Below are positions 1 through 5,583 of a stretch of DNA of 16,615 nt, one piece after another. The notes under the pieces are model-generated. The model did no database searches, was not told the origin of the DNA, and saw only the letters and a list, made by a program, of their open reading frames with translations. The translations under genes and the position numbers were made by a program. This DNA comes from Clostridiaceae bacterium (GTDB taxonomy: Bacteria; Bacillota; Clostridia; Lachnospirales; Lachnospiraceae). The stretch spans positions 1 to 16,615 of the forward strand of contig JAGZXV010000133.1 of assembly GCA_018378255.1 (NCBI GenBank). The letters are read 5' to 3'. Positions within the stretch are counted from its first letter, which is position 1. Every line of letters starts with the position of its first letter.

Positions 1-112
1 GATGACTTTACCGTTCAGGGGCATCTCAGAAACTGATTCGGAATTCAGTGTCTGCCCGCCTTTTTCCCTTCTGAAAACCTAAGTTCCACTATACGGTCTC
101 CACAGGATCCCC
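1..112. repeat. Degenerate partial copy of the palindromic element, inverted
   Basis: This stretch matches the reverse complement of roughly 368-486, the left arm and first capping hairpin of the large palindrome. Shared blocks include accgttcaggggcatctcag, aaactgattcgg, tctgcccgcctt and ctgaaaacctaagt, separated by scattered substitutions and small indels. By eye the identity is about 85%. Similarity fades after about 112, and the copy is cut by the window edge, so its full extent is unknown. It shows that the element occurs more than once, and the decay suggests an older copy. Confidence 0.8.
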
Positions 113-293
113 GTCACCTTTGGTCCGCCCCTTTGGCCGCCTGGCCTTGTCCTCTGCCCCAGGTTCCCCTTCTTACAGGCTGTGTATTGAATTCGCTGAG
201 TTATAATAAAGATTTTTGGGGAGAAGAGTAGAAAAAGCGTAGAAGAGTTTTTAAGACGGAATTTAGTCTTAATTGTTTTGATCCCTGGAGCTA
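113..293. other. Non-coding spacer between repeat copies
   Basis: No credible coding region is visible. The first part (113-180) is C-rich on this strand and may be diverged repeat material. A perfect 7-bp inverted repeat, TTAAGAC (251-257) and GTCTTAA (266-272), is followed by ttgttttg. It could be a weak terminator for a gene left of the window, but this is uncertain. A TATAAT at 202-207 has no matching -35 box. Confidence 0.5.
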
Positions 294-644
294 GAGAAAA
301 CCAGCAGAAAAGCGGGGAGGGCGGACGGCGGGGACGAAGGCTGGGGAGCGGTACGGGAAACCGGCGATACAGGGGGCGTGTGGAAACCGTTTAGTGGTAC
401 TTAGGTTTTCAGCATGAAAGAAGGCGGGCAGAAACTGAAAACCGAATCAGTTTCTGAGATGCCCCTGAACGGTGAAGTCATGAGGGGTTCACCGTGAATG
501 GGCATCGGACCGCCTTCTTTCATGCTGAAAGCCTTAGTACCACTTAATGGTTGGAATCCGTCCCCTGTATCGCCGGTTTCCCGTACCGCTCCCCAGCCTT
601 CGTCCCCGCCGTCCGCCCTCCCCGTTTTTCTGCGTAACTTTCTC
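294..644. repeat. Large (~350 bp) near-perfect palindrome with two capping hairpins
   Basis: The left arm (about 294-427) is complementary to the right arm (about 510-644). The outer ~70 bp from 304/633 inward contain one mismatch by eye. An asymmetric internal loop of ~17 nt follows (about 380-396 against 541-557), then a second solid stem ending in cagcatgaaagaaggcgg (410-427) paired with 510-527. The centre forms two further hairpins: CAGAAACTG/CAGTTTCTG (about 429-457), and GATGCCC/GGGCATC with inner CGGTGAA/TTCACCG (about 458-506). The single-strand fold is therefore a Y or T shape. Reading frames inside it are by-products of the palindrome. It could be a MITE/REP-like mobile repeat or a structured RNA; nothing seen here decides. 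Confidence 0.9.
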
Positions 645-657
645 ATTTAAATCCCAA

Positions 658-686
658 TTGTAAGTTTAAATAAACCAGTGTAAAAT
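658..686 (+). promoter_or_regulatory. Possible promoter upstream of esterase gene
   Basis: TTGTAA (658-663) and TAAAAT (681-686) are separated by 17 bp. The -10 box abuts the ribosome-binding site GGAGGG (687-692), so transcription from here would start at about 692-694 and leave a leader of only 6-8 nt without the ribosome site. Either transcripts start further upstream or this match is fortuitous. Confidence 0.35.
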
Positions 687-699
687 GGAGGGTAATGAA

Positions 700-1599
700 A
701 TGAAGATACAGCTGCATCCGCATTATAAAGTATTTGAATCGGCGGACATGAAGAAGACACAGGAACTTTTAAGGGTTTTTCATAAGCCGGAGGGGCTTTC
801 GGTTGAGGACAGGACGGTGCCGGGAATCGATGGGGCTCCGGATATTGAGATACGTATATTCAGGCCGGATCATGGGCCTGTGGGTTCGCCTATGATTATG
901 GATGTCCATGGAGGCGGTTTTACCAGCGGGGATTATGATATGGACAGCAACCGGATCGCCTATCTGGCAATGAATATACCTGCCGTAGTGGTGGCGCTCA
1001 ATTACAGGCTGGCCCCTGAGCACATCTTCCCTGCGGCCCTGGACGACTGCCGGGCCGTGTGGCAGTGGATGTATGAGCACGCAGAGGAATTGGGAGGAGA
1101 TAAGGAACGGATGGGGCTTTTCGGTACCAGCGCGGGCGGTAATCTGTGCGCAGGGCTGGCGTTTTATATCCGGGATCACGGAGGACCTAAAATCTCTTTT
1201 AATGCTTTAAATGTGCCTGCCATAGGAGTGGGGCCGACGCTGTCGGCAGAACAGATGAGATATGGGGCGCCGGTGCTTTGCGGAGACAATCTGTCCTCTG
1301 CTTTTGTGGAGTATGTGGGCGGATTTAACGGACAGATTCCCTCTTATTATGCCATACCGAACTTCGCTGTTGATTATTCCAATCTGCCGCCGTCCATGAT
1401 CATTGTGGCCGAATATGATCCGCTGAGGGACGAAGGGCTCAAATATGCCCGCAGCCTGATGAAGGATGCTGTGCCGGTGGAACTTTATATGATGCCCAGA
1501 GTGGGGCATGGATTTGATGCGGTAAATGACGCGCCTATGACCCGGTGGATCAGGGACGGTCTGGTTCTTTCATTTCAAAGAGAATTTGGTATGCTGTAA
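700..1599 (+). CDS. Alpha/beta hydrolase, HSL-type esterase/lipase
   Basis: This 299-residue protein is a carboxylic-ester hydrolase of the hormone-sensitive-lipase (abhydrolase_3, 'GDXG') family. The oxyanion-hole motif HGGG lies at residues 70-73, the nucleophile elbow GTSAGG puts the catalytic Ser at about 144, EYDPLRDEG supplies Asp at about 240, and VGHGFD supplies His at about 270, so the triad is complete. No signal peptide is seen; a cytoplasmic enzyme is inferred. The start at 700 is chosen because GGAGGG (687-692) sits 7 nt upstream. An in-frame ATG at 685 overlaps that ribosome site and is rejected. The substrate cannot be read from the sequence; short-chain or acetylated esters are usual for the family. 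moeA follows 41 bp downstream on the same strand with no terminator between, so co-transcription is possible but functionally unexplained. Confidence 0.92.
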   Translation: MKIQLHPHYKVFESADMKKTQELLRVFHKPEGLSVEDRTVPGIDGAPDIEIRIFRPDHGPVGSPMIMDVHGGGFTSGDYDMDSNRIAYLAMNIPAVVVALNYRLAPEHIFPAALDDCRAVWQWMYEHAEELGGDKERMGLFGTSAGGNLCAGLAFYIRDHGGPKISFNALNVPAIGVGPTLSAEQMRYGAPVLCGDNLSSAFVEYVGGFNGQIPSYYAIPNFAVDYSNLPPSMIIVAEYDPLRDEGLKYARSLMKDAVPVELYMMPRVGHGFDAVNDAPMTRWIRDGLVLSFQREFGML

Positions 1600-1640
1600 C
1601 GAACACCGGTAAATGTTAAATAGTGAGGAGCGAAAAGAGA

Positions 1641-2843
1641 ATGGAAAGAGCGACAATTGAAGAAGTGATGCAGCTGATGCTGAAGGAGATTCCCCATGGA
1701 ATTGCAGAAGAAGTTTCTTTATTAGATGCCCTTGGCTGTGAACTGGCAGAAGATCTTTTGTCGCCCATGGATCAGCCGCCGTTTCCACGGTCGCCGTTAG
1801 ACGGTTATGCGGTCAGAGCGGAGGATTTAAAAGGAGCTTCTAAGGAATGTCCCGTTATCTTAACTGTGATAGATGAAGTTATGGCAGGAGGCTGTACTGA
1901 TGTTGTTTTAAAGGAAAAAACAGCTGTACGGATCATGACCGGAGCGCCGGTTCCCAAAGGGGCAGACTGTGTTGTCCGTCAGGAAGATACAGATTATGGA
2001 GAAGATAAGGTCAGCATCTATGTGGAACATCACGCTTTTGAAAATTACTGTTTCCAGGGCGAGGACTTTAGAAAAGGCGATTGTCTGGTGGAAAAGGGAA
2101 CGGCGCTGGATTCCATTGCCATAGGAGTTGCGGCCAGCATGGGAAGGGACCGGGTCAGGGTCTACAGAAAGCCAAGAGTGGCGGTCTTTGCCACCGGAGA
2201 TGAACTGGTGGAACCGGGACAGCCGCTTCTGCCTGGGAAAATCTATAATTCCAACCTCTATGTGCTGGTTTCCAGGCTGATGGAACTTGGAATCAGGCCG
2301 GTTATGATGCAGGCGGTGGAAGATAAGGAAGCCGTCATGGGTGATAGGATTAAAAATGCCGCTTCTCAGGCGGATCTGATCATCACGACAGGAGGCGTAT
2401 CGGTAGGCAAAAAAGATATCATGCATGGCGCATTAGAAGGGATCGGCGCCCGCCGTCTGTTCTGGGGAATAAGGATGAAACCGGGAATGCCTACGCTTTG
2501 TTCCGTTTATGAAAACACTCTGGTAATCAGCCTTTCGGGCAATCCCTTTGGCGCGGTGGTGAACATGGAAGTGCTGGTAAGGCCGGTTTTAGCAAGACTG
2601 AGCCACCAGGATGCATTGATACCGAAAGTGGAAGAGGGGATTATGGAAGATGCATTTCCTAAAGAGAGCAGGGTGAGAAGGATGGTCAGGGGAGTGATTG
2701 CCGACGGAAGAGTAACCCTGCCTAAGGGGCTTCACTCCTCAGGCGTTTTAGGGTCTATGATGGGCTGTAATTGTCTGATTGACGTTCCGGCCGGAACGAA
2801 GAAACTGGAACCCGGGGACCGGGTATCGGTGATTCTCTGCTAA
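1641..2843 (+). CDS. moeA: Molybdopterin molybdotransferase MoeA
   Basis: MoeA inserts molybdate into adenylated molybdopterin in the last step of molybdenum-cofactor synthesis in the cytoplasm. The protein has 400 residues, the normal family length. The N-terminal MoeA domain carries PPFPRSPLDGYAVRAED (about residues 46-62). The central MoCF-binding fold carries TTGGVSVG from about residue 249 and SGNPFG from about 299, equivalent to the usual PGNP loop. A C-terminal MoeA_C beta domain follows. The ATG at 1641 is preceded by GAGGAG (1625-1630). A GTG at 1623 overlaps that site and would add six residues, so it is less likely. No other Moco gene is present in the window. The gene converges with the NusG-II gene, leaving only 19 bp between the two stop codons. 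Confidence 0.93.
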   Translation: MERATIEEVMQLMLKEIPHGIAEEVSLLDALGCELAEDLLSPMDQPPFPRSPLDGYAVRAEDLKGASKECPVILTVIDEVMAGGCTDVVLKEKTAVRIMTGAPVPKGADCVVRQEDTDYGEDKVSIYVEHHAFENYCFQGEDFRKGDCLVEKGTALDSIAIGVAASMGRDRVRVYRKPRVAVFATGDELVEPGQPLLPGKIYNSNLYVLVSRLMELGIRPVMMQAVEDKEAVMGDRIKNAASQADLIITTGGVSVGKKDIMHGALEGIGARRLFWGIRMKPGMPTLCSVYENTLVISLSGNPFGAVVNMEVLVRPVLARLSHQDALIPKVEEGIMEDAFPKESRVRRMVRGVIADGRVTLPKGLHSSGVLGSMMGCNCLIDVPAGTKKLEPGDRVSVILC

Positions 2844-2862
2844 CGTGTGTTTGGAGATCACT

Positions 2863-3210
2863 CTAGTTCCCCACAATCCTCACGCTGAAACGGTTTGGCA
2901 GGCAGACGATCATCTCTGTGCTGTTATGGATTTTACCCTGATGAATGCAGACTTTATCAGGACAGGAGGCTTCCGTTACGTAAGCCTCCTTATTTTTTAT
3001 GACCAGATGGTTGGTTCCCCCTTGATAACCTTCTACGGTCAGTTCCCTGTCTTCATTTAAATCCAGGGTTTCCACCACTTTGCCGTCCACGCTGACTTCT
3101 GCATAAACAGCCGGTTTTTGTTTATAAAAGTAGCTTCCGGCGCCGGTTACTGCGGCGATTGCCAGAATTACACCGACGAGAATGAGATCTCTTTTTTTCT
3201 TTTTATCCAT
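2863..3210 (-). CDS. NusG domain II-containing small membrane-anchored protein
   Basis: This 115-residue protein begins with a basic stretch (MDKKKKRD) and a single hydrophobic segment (about residues 9-27), then an extracytoplasmic beta domain resembling NusG domain II (PF07009). It contains the conserved-looking block EASCPDKVCIHQGKI with two cysteines (C-x4-C). It is not the transcription factor NusG: the NGN and KOW parts are missing. In many Firmicutes such proteins are encoded beside a Gx transporter and an ApbE flavinyl transferase. Here the Gx gene is about 4.8 kb away and on the other strand. The start has a good ribosome site (AGAGGA on the - strand). The molecular function is unknown. 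Confidence 0.85.
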   Translation of the reverse strand: MDKKKKRDLILVGVILAIAAVTGAGSYFYKQKPAVYAEVSVDGKVVETLDLNEDRELTVEGYQGGTNHLVIKNKEAYVTEASCPDKVCIHQGKIHNSTEMIVCLPNRFSVRIVGN

Positions 3211-3256
3211 ATTGGGTCCTCTTTATTGGTGTGGTTTTCATCGTGTTTCTGCTGTT

Positions 3257-3308
3257 AAAAGGACATGCCTTACGCAACAAGAAGTTCCGGGAAGGCGGTC
3301 CTTTTTTT
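3257..3308 (+). terminator. Hairpin with T-run (terminator on + strand; leader hairpin of NusG-II gene on - strand)
   Basis: AAAAGGAC (3257-3264) pairs with GTCCTTTT (3298-3305), and GCCTT (3267-3271) with AAGGC (3292-3296), around a 20-nt loop. On the + strand seven T's (3302-3308) complete a classical intrinsic terminator. It lies about 415 bp past moeA and antisense to the 5' leader of the NusG-II gene. Read on the - strand the same hairpin is in the NusG-II leader, followed by only TTTT, so it could act there as a weak attenuator. Confidence 0.65.
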
Positions 3309-3320
3309 GGTTATCCATGT

Positions 3321-3349
3321 ATTATATCATATAGAAAAATTTTCACCAA
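3321..3349 (-). promoter_or_regulatory. Promoter for NusG-II gene
   Basis: On the - strand TTGGTG (3344-3349) and TATAAT (3321-3326) are separated by 17 bp. The start point would be near 3314, giving a ~105-nt leader that includes the hairpin at 3257-3305. Confidence 0.65.
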
Positions 3350-3425
3350 GGTGGTCCTAAAAAAAATTGCCGGATCCGGGCGTGGGAAAATGGGACGGTC
3401 TGTTTTTGGTTCAACGAGGATATTC

Positions 3426-3454
3426 TGTGCAAAATAGAGTATTAATGGTATACT
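3426..3454 (+). promoter_or_regulatory. Possible promoter for the two-component operon
   Basis: TATACT (3449-3454) is a reasonable -10 box about 39 bp before the response-regulator start. The -35 position (TGTGCA, 3426-3431, 17-bp spacing) is poor, which would fit a regulated or activator-dependent promoter. This is inference only. Confidence 0.35.
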
Positions 3455-3492
3455 GATCATCAACTTACGATATAAGCCGGAAGGAGGAGGCT

Positions 3493-4143
3493 ATGAGAAT
3501 TTTAATTGCGGAGGACGAGCCGGATATGCAGAAAATAATCCGCATTTACCTGCAGAAGGAAGGGTATGAGACGGTTGAGGCGGGAAATGGGAAGGATGCT
3601 TTGGAACTGTTATGCGGGGGAGGTTATGACCTTTTAATTGCAGACTGGATGATGCCTGGAATGAGCGGCATCCAGCTCTGCAAAGAGGTGCGGGCCCATT
3701 CCCTGCCGGTAAAAATCATTATGCTGACCGCGAAAAGTGAGACGGAGGATGAGATCAGGGGGCTGACCTGCGGGGCGGATGATTATATAAGGAAGCCATT
3801 TGAGCCAAAGATTCTGCTGTTGCGGATTCAAAAGATGTTTCAGACGGAAGCGGTCATGAGATGTAAGGAGATTGTATTGAATGGAAAGAACCAGACGGTA
3901 TTTGTGGGGAGGGAGGAAGTGCGGCTGACCCAGAAGGAATACCTGCTGCTGGAATTATTTATGAGAAACCAGGGAATTGTCCTGTCCAGAGAGGTGCTGC
4001 TTGGCCGGGGTTGGGGAGAGGAATATGAAGGTGACGAAAGGACCCTGGATACCCATATCAGGCGGCTGAGGGGCAAGATCGGCAAAGAATACATTACCAC
4101 CTACGTGGGAATGGGATACAGGATGGATGAACCGGGTGAGTAA
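3493..4143 (+). CDS. OmpR/PhoB-family response regulator
   Basis: This 216-residue protein is the DNA-binding partner of the histidine kinase encoded next. The receiver domain (about 1-115) has the acidic pair Glu7/Asp8, the phosphoacceptor Asp51 in LLIADWMMPGMSG, Thr79 and Lys101 in IRKPFEP, so all conserved phosphorylation residues are present. The C-terminal winged helix (about 122-214) contains LTQKEYLLLELFMRNQG, DERTLDTHIRRLRGKIG and YVGMGYRM, typical of the OmpR type. The ribosome site AAGGAGG (3481-3487) is optimal. The last 17 bases overlap the kinase gene, indicating translational coupling. Targets are not visible; the downstream lipoprotein gene is the natural candidate because it appears to be in the same transcript. 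Confidence 0.95.
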   Translation: MRILIAEDEPDMQKIIRIYLQKEGYETVEAGNGKDALELLCGGGYDLLIADWMMPGMSGIQLCKEVRAHSLPVKIIMLTAKSETEDEIRGLTCGADDYIRKPFEPKILLLRIQKMFQTEAVMRCKEIVLNGKNQTVFVGREEVRLTQKEYLLLELFMRNQGIVLSREVLLGRGWGEEYEGDERTLDTHIRRLRGKIGKEYITTYVGMGYRMDEPGE

Positions 4144-5500
4144 GTTAACGCGAAAATTTATTATCAGCCTGTCGGCTGTTTTTGCAGTGGTTGTGGTGCT
4201 GTCCCTTATGCTCAATAAATATTTTACGCAGCGTTATTTTGTATACCAGGAAAAGCAGGAAATGAGACGGATTTGTGATTATCTGGAATCCGGTGTTAAG
4301 CCGTTGGAAGAAATGATCCGGGAGACCGAGGAAAAGGAAGATGTGGTCATCGCCTGGGTGCCTGGCACAACGGACAATGAACTGCTGAACGAAAGGCTGA
4401 GAGCTGCTTTTCTGGACAAGGGAATCAGCCTGAAAAAATACTGGCTTTGGGATCAGGATCAGCAGGATGCCATGGAGGATGGCAGGAAGATGAGAATCTA
4501 TCACCAGAATAAGCTTCATTACAGCCTGATGGTGGTCTATCTGCCCATAGACGGGGATTTTCTGGCCGTATCCAGGATCATTCCTTCGATAGACAGAACC
4601 CTGTCCCTGATCAGCCAGGTGACCATAGCGGTATTTGCCGGGGCAATGGCGGTCATGTTCCTTTTAATTACGGTTCTGGTGCGAAGAATTACCGCCCCAT
4701 TAAAGGCAATCGGAGAAACGGCAAAAGCCATTTCGGAACTGGAATTTAAAACAGTGGAGGTCTGCACCGGAGACGAGCTGGAGAAACTGGCTGAGGATAT
4801 AAACCATATGAGCAGAAATCTGAAAGAAGCCCACCAATCGCTGGAGCAAAAGAACCGGCAGATGAAAGAACTGCTGGCCAATGTTTCCCATGATCTGAAG
4901 ACACCGGTGTCTCTTATAAAGGCGTATACAAGGGGAATGAAGGACGGACTGGACGACGGCTCATTTCTGGATACGGTCATTCTTCAGAATGAGCGGATGG
5001 AGCAGATGATAGAGCGCCTTTTGGATCTGGCAAAAATGGAGAAAATGGAAACCGCCGGGGAAACTGTGGATATCAGCCGTTGTCTGGCAGAACAGATTGA
5101 GGATTACCGGTTTTACGGGAACGAATGCCAGGCGTATTTTGAGTGTGATGTAAAGGAAGGTCTGACGGTTGTGGGAAACCGGGAGGCGGTTTCCAAAATC
5201 ATTACCAATCTTTTATCCAATGCGGTGAAATATACGGCGGATAAAAGGATTTCGGTGAGCCTGTACAAACTGGACAACCATGTGGAACTGAGGATTGAAA
5301 ACCGGGTAAATGACGCCGGGATGATTGATACCGGACGGATCTGGGAACCATTTGCAGTTGCTGAGGAATCGAGGAATAAGGATATGTCCGGCACCGGACT
5401 GGGACTGGCCATAGTTAAGGCTGCTGCTTTACAAAACGGTTACGGATATGGATGCAGGTTAGAAGGAGACAGGATAATTTTTTATATTATTTTTCGGTGA
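4127..5500 (+). CDS. Membrane sensor histidine kinase
   Basis: This 457-residue kinase is partner to the preceding regulator. Transmembrane segment 1 is at about 11-30, an extracellular sensing region of ~135 residues of unrecognised fold at about 31-164, and transmembrane segment 2 at about 165-186. A HAMP linker (about 187-238) follows, then the dimerisation domain with the phospho-accepting His255 in ANVSHDLKTPVSLIKAYTRG. The ATPase domain has an N box (KIITNLLSNAVKY, about 357-369) and GTGLGLAIVKA (about 422-432). The G1 box (NDAGMI) is weaker than the usual DxGxG, but the domain looks intact. The ATG at 4127 overlaps the regulator gene. An in-frame GTG at 4136 is an alternative start that would remove three residues. 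The signal sensed is unknown. Confidence 0.94.
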   Translation: MNRVSKLTRKFIISLSAVFAVVVVLSLMLNKYFTQRYFVYQEKQEMRRICDYLESGVKPLEEMIRETEEKEDVVIAWVPGTTDNELLNERLRAAFLDKGISLKKYWLWDQDQQDAMEDGRKMRIYHQNKLHYSLMVVYLPIDGDFLAVSRIIPSIDRTLSLISQVTIAVFAGAMAVMFLLITVLVRRITAPLKAIGETAKAISELEFKTVEVCTGDELEKLAEDINHMSRNLKEAHQSLEQKNRQMKELLANVSHDLKTPVSLIKAYTRGMKDGLDDGSFLDTVILQNERMEQMIERLLDLAKMEKMETAGETVDISRCLAEQIEDYRFYGNECQAYFECDVKEGLTVVGNREAVSKIITNLLSNAVKYTADKRISVSLYKLDNHVELRIENRVNDAGMIDTGRIWEPFAVAEESRNKDMSGTGLGLAIVKAAALQNGYGYGCRLEGDRIIFYIIFR

Positions 5501-5537
5501 AAAAAGAATTTCATATATGTCAAACGGATGTAACATG

Positions 5538-5574
5538 CCTGTTTTATGATGGTGCTGCAATCATAAAAAACAGG
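5538..5574 (+). promoter_or_regulatory. Hairpin occluding the lipoprotein ribosome-binding site
   Basis: CCTGTTTTATGAT (5538-5550) pairs with ATCATAAAAAACAGG (5560-5574), with only a two-A bulge and a 9-nt loop. The 3' arm ends in CAGG, the first half of the CAGGAGG ribosome site for the gene starting at 5584. No T-run follows, so it is not an intrinsic terminator. Translational control, or reduced expression relative to the kinase gene, is inferred. Confidence 0.6.
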
Positions 5575-5583
5575 AGGATTTCA

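Noticed and set aside
401..646. 81-codon open frame on the - strand inside the large palindrome
   Set aside because: It is read entirely from the inverted-repeat arms and loop, has no recognisable protein features, and is better explained by the palindrome.
685..699. Upstream ATG for the esterase
   Set aside because: It would place the start codon immediately before, and coding through, the GGAGGG site that serves the ATG at 700.
2783..2798. Perfect 16-bp palindrome CGTTCCGGCCGGAACG within moeA
   Set aside because: It encodes ordinary conserved-looking residues (VPAGT) in frame and lies inside the coding region; coincidence of codon use is more likely than an operator.
2845..3060. 71-codon + strand open frame after moeA
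   Set aside because: It is the antisense of the NusG-II gene, has no ribosome site and no protein-like composition.
3231..3437. 68-codon + strand open frame
   Set aside because: It overlaps a terminator hairpin and the NusG-II promoter; no good ribosome site and no recognisable product.
5452..5583. 44-residue N-terminal extension of the lipoprotein
   Set aside because: It overlaps the kinase gene and would bury the lipoprotein signal peptide that starts at 5584 after a good ribosome site.
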